A stretch of DNA of 64,000 bases from Bacteroidota bacterium (GCA_030706385.1 JAUZOQ010000002.1:23456-87455); one strand, 5' to 3'; shown: positions 28,337 to 37,567, counted from the stretch's first letter. Made by a program: numbers and translations. The notes: generated by a model not told the origin, from the sequence alone.

Positions 28337-28364
28337 ACTGCCTACTGCTTACTCTCTACTTCTT
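28337..28364 (+). repeat. Heptanucleotide repeat array (ACTGYYT-like), inverted relative to 28284-28315
   Basis: ACTGCCT ACTGCTT ACTCTCT ACTTCTT. A perfect 12-bp inverted repeat agtaggcagtta (28284-28295) / taactgcctact (28335-28346) links the arrays. Confidence 0.7.
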
Positions 28365-28757
28365 CTGGCATAATTCTACCAGAACTCCGTTCGTGGATTT
28401 TGGATGGAGAAATGCGATCAACATTTCGTGGGCCCCAAGTTTTGGCGATTCATCAATAAGCTGAATGCCTTCGGCCTTCAGTCTGGCAAGTTCACCTGCA
28501 ACATCATCGACTTCCAACGCCAAGTGATGAATCCCCTCGCCGCGCTTCTCAATAAATTTTGCGATCGGCGAATCCGCACTGGTCGGAGAAGTCAATTCGA
28601 TCACACTTTCTCCGATCTTGAACGATGCAATGCTGACGCCTTGATCTTCGACTGTTTCATGATGCACGTTCTCGTCACCAAGAAGCTTTTTAAAAAGCGC
28701 TTCCGATGCACTGAGATCTTTGACGGCAATACCGAGATGCGAGATACGTTTTGTCAT
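28356..28757 (-). CDS. mce: Methylmalonyl-CoA epimerase (VOC family)
   Basis: ISHLGIAVKDLSASEALFKKLLG...EGIHHLALEVDDVAGELARLKAEGIQLIDESPKLGAHEMLIAFLHPKSTNGVLVELCQ. Confidence 0.93.
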   Translation of the reverse strand: MTKRISHLGIAVKDLSASEALFKKLLGDENVHHETVEDQGVSIASFKIGESVIELTSPTSADSPIAKFIEKRGEGIHHLALEVDDVAGELARLKAEGIQLIDESPKLGAHEMLIAFLHPKSTNGVLVELCQKK

Positions 28758-28834
28758 GAGCAGTTTTTCAGTCCGAAGTGGGTAGCCGCTGCCGCTGCAT
28801 TCTGCTAGCGACTATTAACCAACGACTGTTCTTG

Positions 28835-28908
28835 TGGTCTCGACAGGACTCGAACCTGTGACACCCAGTTTAGGAAACTGGTGTTCTATCCATCTGAACT
28901 ACGAGACC
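28835..28908 (-). tRNA. tRNA-Arg(CCT)
   Basis: Reverse complement ggtctcgtagttcagatggatagaacaccagtttcctaaactgggtgtcacaggttcgagtcctgtcgagacc; anticodon stem CCAGT/ACTGG, loop TTCCTAA. Confidence 0.94.
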
Positions 28909-28953
28909 TAAAATGCGCGAAAGTCTTAAACATTCTCCACCCCTATAAAGTTG

Positions 28954-28982
28954 AAAAGGCGGTCATAACCGCCTTTTTCAGA
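28954..28982 (-). terminator. Intrinsic terminator (bidirectional-looking) after ferredoxin gene
   Basis: aaaaggcggt-cata-accgcctttt; poly-A/T on both sides. Confidence 0.8.
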
Positions 28983-29003
28983 ATGCTTTGATCGCTTACG
29001 ATC

Positions 29004-29699
29004 TTAAAACCACTTTCCGACTACATCAAAGCCGATCACGAGCAAGAGCGTGAGCATGATGAGTGAGAAGAATCCCAGTAACGAGACGTTGCGCACAAAA
29101 TTATTCATCAGCTTGCCATAATCCTTTGCAGGCTTTGTGCTCACCTTCACCGGTCCAAGAACTTCGCACTGGCAGCTCAGGCGGTACTTCGGATTATCGC
29201 GGATGAGATGGACCTTCTCCATCTTCGTTGGCGGAGTCAGGGCATCGTTGGGATCGGCTGTGACTCGGCACGATGTGCAAAGGCCTAAACCGCGACAGTT
29301 CAGAAACTTCATCACATCGCCATAAAGCTCGATGTTATTATCCAGAGCAACCTTGCGGAGATTGCTGCCGATCGGAGCGATGATGATCACATCATCTTCA
29401 ACAAAAGTCACCGGAGCGTAACCTTCGGGAATCGGAATATCCTTAAGATCGGCATTGACCGTACGGTCTTTGCGAATCTTCTGGTATTCTTCATCAGTTT
29501 TTTCCGGATTTTCCTTGAAAAAGGCCGCATAAGCCTCGCTTACCTGGGGCTCGTCATGGTCATGGGCTTTAGCAGGCGGCGCATAGGTAGGAGAGACGGT
29601 ACCTCCCGATTCTCCAAAGAACCAGTGGGCGACTCCGCCCGGCTTCATGGCCTCTTTATGCCGTTCAAGACTCGATTTTCCGGTAGTATCGTGTGACAA
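29004..29699 (-). CDS. [2Fe-2S] ferredoxin-like protein with C-terminal TM anchor
   Basis: LNCRGLGLCTSCRV...RLSCQC Cys motif; C-terminal hydrophobic segment VSLLGFFSLIMLTLLLVIGFDVVGKWF. Confidence 0.85.
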   Translation of the reverse strand: MSHDTTGKSSLERHKEAMKPGGVAHWFFGESGGTVSPTYAPPAKAHDHDEPQVSEAYAAFFKENPEKTDEEYQKIRKDRTVNADLKDIPIPEGYAPVTFVEDDVIIIAPIGSNLRKVALDNNIELYGDVMKFLNCRGLGLCTSCRVTADPNDALTPPTKMEKVHLIRDNPKYRLSCQCEVLGPVKVSTKPAKDYGKLMNNFVRNVSLLGFFSLIMLTLLLVIGFDVVGKWF

Positions 29700-29729
29700 T
29701 GGCTTCTCCTTATGCTAAAGTTTGGAATG

Positions 29730-29737
29730 CAAATATA
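29730..29737 (-). promoter_or_regulatory. Bacteroidota-type -7 box (TATATTTG) for the ferredoxin gene
   Basis: + strand caaatata = TATATTTG on minus, about 30 nt upstream of the CDS start. Confidence 0.5.
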
Positions 29738-29861
29738 ACATGGGAACTGCTAAGGAAGTTTGAAAAGTCTTGCCTCTTAGCTGAGAGTTACCTCCTCCTT
29801 TCAGAGAAATCTGCCAACTGGCCGGAAACTTTCTAACCTGCGGACGGAGTTATTCTTCTGT

Positions 29862-29990
29862 TACTCATCAAGAACAGCTGAGGGACAGGCCCTGTGAAGC
29901 TGTAGCAACCGTTGAGATCGAAAGGTCTCAAGTCAAGGTGCTAAATCCTGCCGAAGGGATCCAAAAGGATTCCATTAGGAAAGATGAGCC
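29862..29990 (+). ncRNA. SAM-I (S-box) riboswitch
   Basis: P1 ctcatc/gatgag; core aagaacagctgagggacaggccctgtgaagctgtagcaacc ... aaggtgctaaatcctgcc matches the SAM-I conserved core; upstream of Met biosynthesis genes. Confidence 0.95.
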
Positions 29991-30045
29991 GAAGTTAAAA
30001 CCTTATGAAGAGATCACCTCGATCTTTCATGTTCTTGGGTTGTAG

Positions 30046-30080
30046 CCTATCGGTCGCTTTCCGATAGGTTTTTTCTTTTT
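30046..30080 (+). terminator. Intrinsic terminator, probable SAM-I expression platform
   Basis: cctatcgg-tcgcttt-ccgatagg followed by TTTTTTCTTTTT between the aptamer and the first Met gene. Confidence 0.85.
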
Positions 30081-30200
30081 AAAGAGAATTCCTGCCGGAT
30101 CGCACCGTGGAGAAGCAGAGTCTGCATCTCCACAGACCATAAGCATTCACGGCTGTTCGCGATGAGTTAATATTTTCACTTAACCATTCGCAAAACAGTC

Positions 30201-31397
30201 ATGAATATCGAAACAGTAGCTATTCAATCCACAACGCATACTGATAGCCAGTATGGCAGTATTGGAACTCCCCTCTATCAAACATCGAACTTCCGCTTCC
30301 GCTCGCCAGGTGTTTCCACCGGTTACGATTATACTCGTAGCGGGAATCCGACTCGCAATACTTTAGAACAGGTACTCGCCGAACTCGAAGGCGGCGCCGG
30401 CGCAGTTGCAGTCTCGACAGGAATGTCGGCGATTGCCACGGTGCTTGAACACTTCGATTCCGGATCGCATATTATTTGCACGCACGATTGCTATGGCGGC
30501 ACGGCGAGGCTTCTCAATCTCTTCAAGGATCAAGGCAAGTTCGAAGTATCGTTTGTCGATCTGAGCGATCCGATCTCTCTTCTTGACTCGATCCAACCCA
30601 ATTCCCGATGTCTCTGGATCGAGACTCCGAGTAATCCGCTGCTTACGGTAGTCGATGTCGAAGCCCTTGCTGCAATCGCGCACAGTTCTAACCTTCTGGT
30701 TTGTGTCGATAATACCTTCCTTTCCCCTTTCAATTTCCTGCCCTTCGAGTTCGGAGCCGATGTCGTCATCCATTCGACAACGAAATGGCTGAACGGTCAC
30801 TCCGATGTCTGTGGTGGCGCGATCATCTCAAAGACGACGGAGCTGGCGGAGAGATTTAAATATCTCGCCAATGCACTCGGAACTTCGACGGGCGTTTTCG
30901 ATAGTTGGCTCGTACTTCGAGGTATAAAAACGCTGGGAGTCAGGATGCGGCAGCATGAAGCGAACGCACTGGTCATTGCGGCATTTCTCGAAAAGCATCC
31001 GAATGTTTCGCAGGTGTTCTACCCCGGATTAGCAAGTCATCCGACGCATGAACTTGCAAAGCGATTCCAGAAAGGATATGGAGGCGTGATCTCTTTCCGC
31101 ATCAGAGGTTCGTACGAAAACGAAGTTTGTCATGTCCTCGGCTCGACAAAAATATTCGCTCTGGCAGAATCACTCGGTGGGGTGGAATCTCTCATCGAGC
31201 ATCCTGCCACAATGAGTCATGCTTCAATGGGCGCCGAGCTTCGCGAAAAAGCAGGAATTACAGACGATATTATTCGCATCTCCATTGGCATCGAGCACAT
31301 TGATGATCTCCTTGCCGATCTATCTCAGGCCCTCGATTTCTCTTGCTTCGCCGAAAAGCAAAGTGCCTTCACAGCAAAGGAGGAGGTTGTAGCATGA
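30201..31397 (+). CDS. PLP-dependent transsulfuration-family enzyme (cystathionine gamma-synthase / O-acylhomoserine sulfhydrylase)
   Basis: YDYTRSGNPTRNTLEQVLAELEGG, WIETPSNPLL, VDNTFLSPFNFLPFEFGADVVIHSTTKWLNGHSDVCGG; SAM-I-led operon with metX. Confidence 0.92.
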   Translation: MNIETVAIQSTTHTDSQYGSIGTPLYQTSNFRFRSPGVSTGYDYTRSGNPTRNTLEQVLAELEGGAGAVAVSTGMSAIATVLEHFDSGSHIICTHDCYGGTARLLNLFKDQGKFEVSFVDLSDPISLLDSIQPNSRCLWIETPSNPLLTVVDVEALAAIAHSSNLLVCVDNTFLSPFNFLPFEFGADVVIHSTTKWLNGHSDVCGGAIISKTTELAERFKYLANALGTSTGVFDSWLVLRGIKTLGVRMRQHEANALVIAAFLEKHPNVSQVFYPGLASHPTHELAKRFQKGYGGVISFRIRGSYENEVCHVLGSTKIFALAESLGGVESLIEHPATMSHASMGAELREKAGITDDIIRISIGIEHIDDLLADLSQALDFSCFAEKQSAFTAKEEVVA

Positions 31398-32392
31398 AGA
31401 AAGTGGTCGTCGAAAATTATTTACTTGATTGTGGCGAAGTATTGTCGAAGGCAGAATTTGCATACCACACGTATGGAAATCTCAATGCGGACCGATCGAA
31501 TGCAGTCCTCGTTTTTCATGCGCTAACCGGTAATTCGGATGCAGCGGACTGGTGGGATGGTATCATCGGCAAAGGCAAGCCTATCGATCCGAAAAAGCAT
31601 TTCATTATTTGCTCGAATTTTCTCGGAAGCTGTTATGGCTCGACGGGTCCTGAATCGATCAATGCTGAAACGGGAACCCCGTATCATGCACGATTTCCGG
31701 CGATCACCATAGGCGATATCGCCAGGCAGCATCTGTGCATTCTCGATACGCTCGGCGTGGCAAACGTGGCCATCGGGATCGGCGGATCGATGGGAGGAAT
31801 GGTGTTGCTGGAGCTTGCAACTCTTGCTCCCGGTCTCTTCAACAAGATCATAGCTATTTCCATAGGTTCATCACATTCGGCATGGCGCATCGCATTTAGC
31901 TCCGTTATCCGTAAGACTATCGAGGAGTTCGGCGAGACAGCGGGCGAGATTGGCTTCAAGCAAGGGCTCCATCTTGCGCGACAGATAGCTATGACGACAT
32001 ACCGATCAAGTGCCGAGTTCGATGGACGCTTCGCGCGAGACAGGTCTGAACACATATTTGAGATCGAACGGTATTTAGAGCATCAGGGTGAAAAGATCGT
32101 TGCGCGCTTCTCTCCTCATTCCTACATTACCCTAACAAAGGCAATGGAGCTTTACGATATTTCCGATTCGGTGGGCGGTATCGCATCAAATGCCCTCTTT
32201 ATCGGAGCAACATCGGATATCCTTTACTCCGAAGAAGAGATCAAAGAAACAGCATCCAAGATATCAAAGGCAACTTATCAGTCGCTCGATGCCCCCTTCG
32301 GCCACGATTCTTTCCTCGTCGCGCAAGAAAAACTAGCTGATCTCATTCGTCCCTTCATTAAAGAAAAACAAAAACAGGAGATATTCGCATGA
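31394..32392 (+). CDS. metX: Homoserine O-acetyltransferase
   Basis: FHALTGNSDAADWW, SNFLGSCYGSTGP, GGSMGGMVLLELA; ATGA overlap with upstream CDS supports start at 31394. Confidence 0.94.
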   Translation: MKKVVVENYLLDCGEVLSKAEFAYHTYGNLNADRSNAVLVFHALTGNSDAADWWDGIIGKGKPIDPKKHFIICSNFLGSCYGSTGPESINAETGTPYHARFPAITIGDIARQHLCILDTLGVANVAIGIGGSMGGMVLLELATLAPGLFNKIIAISIGSSHSAWRIAFSSVIRKTIEEFGETAGEIGFKQGLHLARQIAMTTYRSSAEFDGRFARDRSEHIFEIERYLEHQGEKIVARFSPHSYITLTKAMELYDISDSVGGIASNALFIGATSDILYSEEEIKETASKISKATYQSLDAPFGHDSFLVAQEKLADLIRPFIKEKQKQEIFA

Positions 32393-33435
32393 ATCTAATA
32401 ATTGATGATCACGAAATTGATAACGAAATTGATAACGAACTTGATGTATCGGTAAGACGATCAACGCAGACACTCCGAATCGGGCTTTTTGGATTAGGTG
32501 TAGTCGGCAGTGGTGTCTGGCGAATGCTTCTGGCAAAGCGTGGCGAGTTCTATGATAAATTCGGTATTGATGTGGAGATCGCACGAATCTGTGTTCGTGA
32601 TATCGCGAAAGAGCGAGACACCGATCTTCCAAAAGATATCGTAACGACTGATGCAAGCACGTTGCTAAACGACGAGACGATCGATGTGATCATCGAGCTA
32701 ATCGGAGGAAGATACGAAGCACTCGAAGTGATCGAGCAGGCGCTTCGGGCGAGAAAACATGTCATTACGGCAAATAAACTCGTTCTGGCATACGAACTTC
32801 CGCGTCTGAGAAAACTTGCCGATCGAAACGGTGTCAATCTATTTTATAGCGCTTCGGTTTGTGGCAGCGTTCCGGTTCTTCGAGCGCTCGATGATCTTCG
32901 CATCGGCGATACGATCCTCTCGCTTCAGGGTATTGTCAATGGCTCAACAAATTTTGTACTCACGAGCATGACAAATTCAGGAGTAACCTATGAAGAAGCG
33001 CTTCGCGAAGCTCGGACAAGAGGGTTTCTCGAAGCCGATCCTACCTTTGATATTTCCGGACAAGATGCAGCACAGAAATTATCCGTGTTGATCTATCATG
33101 CTTTTGGCAGGCATATCACACCAAACGATGTTGATACGGAAGGAATCGAGAATATCACTGCCGATGATATTCTACGGGAATCGAAAAACGGAAATGTTAT
33201 TAAGCTAATCGCAAGTGCAACGCTCGATGGTTCGGGAGAGCTCAATGTTTCCGTGCGCACAAAAGCGTTGCCCCTCTCGCATGTGTTCGCATCGACATCG
33301 GATGAATTTAATGCGCTCGAGATCATCGCCCGTCACGCAGGACCACAGATCTTGCATGGCAAGGGAGCTGGATCCTTCCCGACGGCATCGGCCGTTACAA
33401 GCGATGTCGTAGAGTTATTACGCGAGCAATACTAG
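32389..33435 (+). CDS. hom: Homoserine dehydrogenase (no C-terminal ACT domain)
   Basis: RIGLFGLGVVGSGVWRML, ANKLVLAYELPRLRKLA, GIVNGSTNFVLTSM, EADPTFDISGQDAAQKLSVL; 348 aa; ATGA overlap with metX. Confidence 0.94.
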   Translation: MNLIIDDHEIDNEIDNELDVSVRRSTQTLRIGLFGLGVVGSGVWRMLLAKRGEFYDKFGIDVEIARICVRDIAKERDTDLPKDIVTTDASTLLNDETIDVIIELIGGRYEALEVIEQALRARKHVITANKLVLAYELPRLRKLADRNGVNLFYSASVCGSVPVLRALDDLRIGDTILSLQGIVNGSTNFVLTSMTNSGVTYEEALREARTRGFLEADPTFDISGQDAAQKLSVLIYHAFGRHITPNDVDTEGIENITADDILRESKNGNVIKLIASATLDGSGELNVSVRTKALPLSHVFASTSDEFNALEIIARHAGPQILHGKGAGSFPTASAVTSDVVELLREQY

Positions 33436-33443
33436 CGAATTCG

Positions 33444-33635
33444 TTAATCTTCGATCACTTGCTCGAAAAATTCCTTCGGCTTGCCACAACTGGGGCAGGC
33501 CTCAGGAAGCACGGTATTATCGAGATGAAAGACGTGTCCGCAGTTCGTGCATCGCCAAATGAGCACCATAGCATTACCACGTGATTCCGGTGGGGGGATG
33601 CTGATATTCTGAGCTTGTTTATTCGGCGTATCCAT
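33444..33635 (-). CDS. Rubredoxin-like zinc-ribbon protein
   Basis: WRCTNCGHVF...PEACPSCGKPKEFFEQVIED (two CxxC knuckles). Confidence 0.75.
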   Translation of the reverse strand: MDTPNKQAQNISIPPPESRGNAMVLIWRCTNCGHVFHLDNTVLPEACPSCGKPKEFFEQVIED

Positions 33636-33701
33636 TGAAATAGCCTTTCTGATTAGGTGTAGATTGTGAAGGGGAGAGAAACATCTTTTATATAAATAAT
33701 T

Positions 33702-34595
33702 CTATTGCGAAGATAGTTGCACCTTCTTTTGTGGCAGAAATCTTGCGACTGCACCGGTCACCTCTTTGTCGGAGAGACTGGTGGCTGAGCTATCGGATGT
33801 CAGTTTTTTCCACGGAGGTGTCTTCCCATAGGCATAATCACCAAAGACAATTACCGGTGTCCCTTCAGTAGCAACCGTTTTCCGGTCAGCCGATAACTTC
33901 CATTGTTCTGCCCAATTATAGATCCATTGAGCATCATCTGCGAGCAGTCTTACACAGCTATGGCTCGCAGGATATCCGGGAAGATCATATTCATGAAGCG
34001 ATATTCCCTCAAGATTATCCAGATTGAAATACCATTTCAAAACCCAGGCATCATCAACAGTGCTGTGGGTTTCCTTCGATTTCCAATTCGTGTGATAAAG
34101 TCCTTCGGGTGTCGGAGTGGCTTTCTTCCCCGTACTCGTCGGTCCCCATTCAACAAGATTTCCATGCTCATAGGCAGCAAAGGCCTGGACTCGGCGCGAT
34201 ACCATGAGCACTTTGGAAACGGAATCCAATGAGTATACTCGAAGAGGAAACGGAGAATAGGTGCTCTCGCTATCGGAAGAATTCGGAACGGCAATGGTCT
34301 CGCCTTGCTTGAGATGTTTTAGGTCGCGACGATTGATCTTATAGAGGATCGTCATTTTCTTCGGACCGAGTTCTTCCGTGAGTTCGACCAAAGCCTGTGC
34401 CCCTGTCAGCTTATAGGCCTTATAGAGCCCATTCTCCGGTAGTGCTTTTGCAACAACCGTGTCCTTTTTGGGTAGTGGAGCAGTAGTAACTACCGGCGCG
34501 GATTTCTTAGATGGTTCTTCCTCTTTCTGTTTCGAGCACGAAACGACTAGAGGTAACAAAAAAAACAAGACGAAGTAACGGCGTGGCTTGAGCAT
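33702..34595 (-). CDS. L,D-transpeptidase (YkuD-type) lipoprotein
   Basis: Start MLKPRRYFVLFFLLPLVVSCSKQKEEE (lipobox); SKVLMVSRRVQAFAAYEHGNLVEWGPTSTGKKATPTPEGLYHTNWK...SLHEYDLPGYPASHSCVRLLADDAQWIYNW. Confidence 0.88.
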   Translation of the reverse strand: MLKPRRYFVLFFLLPLVVSCSKQKEEEPSKKSAPVVTTAPLPKKDTVVAKALPENGLYKAYKLTGAQALVELTEELGPKKMTILYKINRRDLKHLKQGETIAVPNSSDSESTYSPFPLRVYSLDSVSKVLMVSRRVQAFAAYEHGNLVEWGPTSTGKKATPTPEGLYHTNWKSKETHSTVDDAWVLKWYFNLDNLEGISLHEYDLPGYPASHSCVRLLADDAQWIYNWAEQWKLSADRKTVATEGTPVIVFGDYAYGKTPPWKKLTSDSSATSLSDKEVTGAVARFLPQKKVQLSSQ

Positions 34596-34794
34596 GCAAA
34601 ATAGGTAGAAATAATAGCTTCTTATCGGATTGGGAAGCCGTGACAACGTAAAAGAACCTCCGTTCAATCCGACTTTTTTTGCCCAAAGATAACAAATCTC
34701 GTGAAGCCCCGTATTCCTTCCAGCACCTATTGCAGGGATTCCGAACGCCGGATTTTCCGTTATAAAGCTTTCAAATTCTTACAGAATAACCGTC

Positions 34795-36639
34795 TTGCAC
34801 CGATCCATAGCGTCACGTTTGCTGATTCTGGCCGCTTTTAGCGGCTTTCTTCTGGTTTCGGGCAATGCATATTCGCAAAAGCATCCGAAGCATCCCCCAA
34901 AAAAACAGAAGGATTCGACTGCCGCTCCCATCTCGATCGGAAAGGTATTGGAGAAAAGCGATTCCCTCGTTGTTACGGAAGTTAATCTCCCTCTTGCTGA
35001 TTCTGCTGACGATCGGCCGATGTTCAGCCTTGACGGGAATATCATGGTCTTTGGCTCCCGGCGTCCGCCCATGCCCGGTGAAGTCTGGCGCCAGCGGCAA
35101 AACCCTCCGTTCAATTGGGATGGCGATATCTACTACCGTGTCTACACCGATACTGGTTGGTCAATACCCATCAATGCAGGTCAGCTCATCAATAATGGCG
35201 GCGATCAGAACAATCCCACGATCAGTCCCGGAGGCGATGAAGTTGTATTCGTTTCTAATGGCGGCATTTATCGGTCAAAATTTATTAGCGGCGCACTTCA
35301 AAAGCCAGAGTTAATTCCAGGAGATATACAGACGATCTATGCGCAATTGAATCAAGTCCATTTCCAGTATCAACAGACGCTGAGAGCAAAGGTTATTAAT
35401 GAACTCAACAGCGATTCCGATCTGGTCGATCTTTTTAAGCGCGCACCGGAGACTCGAGACGTCTACTACAAAGAGCGCTTGCTCAACTATCTCAAAGATG
35501 ATGGAGCGATCAAGTTTTTCGAAGCAATGACGCGCTTCGAAAGCGCTTTCACGCCCGATGGCAAGTACGTCATCTTCAGCGAAAATTTCGGAAAGAAAGG
35601 GCAGTACGGATTCGACGGAGACGGTGATGACGATCTATGGGCGCTTTCGATCAGCCCCAGAGGCCGTTGGGACACGGTTCGCGCGCTTAACGGAAGAGTC
35701 AACTCTCCGTATTCCGAGTCCTATCCTTTCGCTGCTGCCGATGGCACTACGATCTATTTTTCGAGCAACAGGCCATGCCAGAATTGCCCGATGAATGCCT
35801 GGGGCACCGATGATATTTACATGACGCGTCTTGTCGATACAGGATTCACCCAGCCTGTCGCCCTTCCCTATCCGATCAACTCTACTGCCGGCGATTACGG
35901 ATTGACCATCACGGCCGACGGGCAAACAGCTTACTTCCTTTCCAACAGGACGGGTAAATCGAAATTATATCAAGTCAGGCTTCGCTCGCAGGATTCGGTC
36001 TTTACGCCGAAGCCTGTTATCTTGATGCATGGTTCGATCACCGATGCCGTTACAGGAAAGCCGATCCGCGGACAGATCTTCGTCGATGAACTGACTTCCG
36101 GCAAGAATACCTTTAGCGTGACTACAAATGATAGCGGTATATATACTCTTGCAATACAGCGCGGCCATCGCATAGGTCTGGAAGCAATGGCCGATGGTCA
36201 TCTTCCGAAATCCGAGCGCTTCACCTATCCGGCTAGTGGAAAATTCGACAGACGAAAACTCGATTTCCAGCTCTCGCCCATCGAAGTCGGTTCGATGACG
36301 GAATTCAAGAACGTCTATTTCGAATCCGGAAAATCCGATCTCCTTCCCGAAAGCAGACTCGAACTTGACCGCGTCGTTGATTTCCTGAAGAAAAATAAGA
36401 ATGCATCCGTCGAGATCGATGGCCACACAGATGATGTCGGTTCCGATGCATCAAACAATGCCTTGAGCCTTGCCCGCGCCACAAGCGTAATGAATTATCT
36501 CTCATCCCATGGCACACGTGCCGATCGAATGACGGCAAAGGGATTCGGAAAAACCAAGCCGCTTAAGAAGGGAACGGACGAAGAATCCAGAGCAAAGAAC
36601 CGCAGAGTGGAAATGGTGATCTCGGCGTATTCGCAGTAA
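34795..36639 (+). CDS. PD40 beta-propeller / OmpA-family protein
   Basis: PD40 repeats (YPFAAADGTTIYFSSNRP...YGLTITADGQTAYFLSNRTGKSKLYQV); C-terminal OmpA domain NVYFESGKSDLLPESRLELDRVVDFLKKN...EIDGHTDDVGSDASNNALSLARATSVMNYL. Start (TTG) uncertain. Confidence 0.9.
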   Translation: MHRSIASRLLILAAFSGFLLVSGNAYSQKHPKHPPKKQKDSTAAPISIGKVLEKSDSLVVTEVNLPLADSADDRPMFSLDGNIMVFGSRRPPMPGEVWRQRQNPPFNWDGDIYYRVYTDTGWSIPINAGQLINNGGDQNNPTISPGGDEVVFVSNGGIYRSKFISGALQKPELIPGDIQTIYAQLNQVHFQYQQTLRAKVINELNSDSDLVDLFKRAPETRDVYYKERLLNYLKDDGAIKFFEAMTRFESAFTPDGKYVIFSENFGKKGQYGFDGDGDDDLWALSISPRGRWDTVRALNGRVNSPYSESYPFAAADGTTIYFSSNRPCQNCPMNAWGTDDIYMTRLVDTGFTQPVALPYPINSTAGDYGLTITADGQTAYFLSNRTGKSKLYQVRLRSQDSVFTPKPVILMHGSITDAVTGKPIRGQIFVDELTSGKNTFSVTTNDSGIYTLAIQRGHRIGLEAMADGHLPKSERFTYPASGKFDRRKLDFQLSPIEVGSMTEFKNVYFESGKSDLLPESRLELDRVVDFLKKNKNASVEIDGHTDDVGSDASNNALSLARATSVMNYLSSHGTRADRMTAKGFGKTKPLKKGTDEESRAKNRRVEMVISAYSQ

Positions 36640-36651
36640 GAATTGATCTGC

Positions 36652-37443
36652 ATGCAACTTCTCAATATCCGCAATATCCATATTGCTAGTGACCAACTGC
36701 TGTCGAATGGCGAACTCATCGTCTTCATTCATGGAGTTGGCGCCGATCGGACTGCATGGAAATATCAACTTCCCTTTTTTCACAGCAAAGGTTATTCTGT
36801 TGCAGCTCTCGATATGCGAGGCTCGGGCGATTCCGATGCACGCGACGATCATGGTAATCTGCTTCCAATCTCCTTACATGAATTCGCTCTCGATGTTGAT
36901 GCTGTCATCGGCGAACTGGGCTATAAAAAAGCACATTGGGTTGGTAATTCAATGGGAGGAGTAATTATTCTCGAAGCGCTGAGCCAGCACCTTCTCTCCG
37001 TTGATAAAATTGCATTGTGCAATACATTCGCCTTTCATCCGGATAAGGATCAGATTCTTCCGAGAGCCGAAGCTGCACTCAAGATCAAATCGCTTCCTGA
37101 TTTTGCCAAAGAGCGCATACCACTCGTACTTCGGACCGACATCGATGCTGCTACGCTAGGTGAAGCTATTTATGCGATGGCACGTAAAGATCCGGAAGCT
37201 TATCGTGCATCTTGGCAGGCAACCTGGAGTCCCGATTATCGCGCAATGCTTTCGGGCATCGATCATCCGACACTAATTGTCTCCGGCTCTCTCGATAACA
37301 TTACCCCCACCAAACTTTCCGATGAACTTGCTGCACATATTCCGGGAGCAAGACACGTTCACATTAGCGGTGCAGGTCACATCTCTAATATGGATAAGCC
37401 CGAAGAATTTAATTCGGCACTGGTCGATTTTCTCAAGGAGTAA
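36652..37443 (+). CDS. Alpha/beta-fold hydrolase
   Basis: ELIVFIHGVGADRTAWKYQLPFF, WVGNSMGGVIILEA, ISGAGHISNMDKPEEFN. Confidence 0.88.
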   Translation: MQLLNIRNIHIASDQLLSNGELIVFIHGVGADRTAWKYQLPFFHSKGYSVAALDMRGSGDSDARDDHGNLLPISLHEFALDVDAVIGELGYKKAHWVGNSMGGVIILEALSQHLLSVDKIALCNTFAFHPDKDQILPRAEAALKIKSLPDFAKERIPLVLRTDIDAATLGEAIYAMARKDPEAYRASWQATWSPDYRAMLSGIDHPTLIVSGSLDNITPTKLSDELAAHIPGARHVHISGAGHISNMDKPEEFNSALVDFLKE

Positions 37444-37525
37444 ATAGGACTCATGTATCTCAAAAAATACTTTTTTTCTTTGCGTGCGGAAACTTTTCCC
37501 AATGCTATTTCGTAGTTTTAGTAGA

Positions 37526-37543
37526 CGAAAGATTAATCTTTCG
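37526..37543. repeat. 18-bp perfect palindrome cgaaagattaatctttcg
   Basis: Sequence equals its own reverse complement. Confidence 0.9.
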
Positions 37544-37567
37544 AAGCACATACCGAAGCCCTTAATG

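Noticed and set aside
29763-29860. Possible second riboswitch (ctgagag-like motif upstream of the SAM-I aptamer)
   Set aside because: Resembles a fragment of a TPP-type motif only superficially; lacks the rest of the conserved core.
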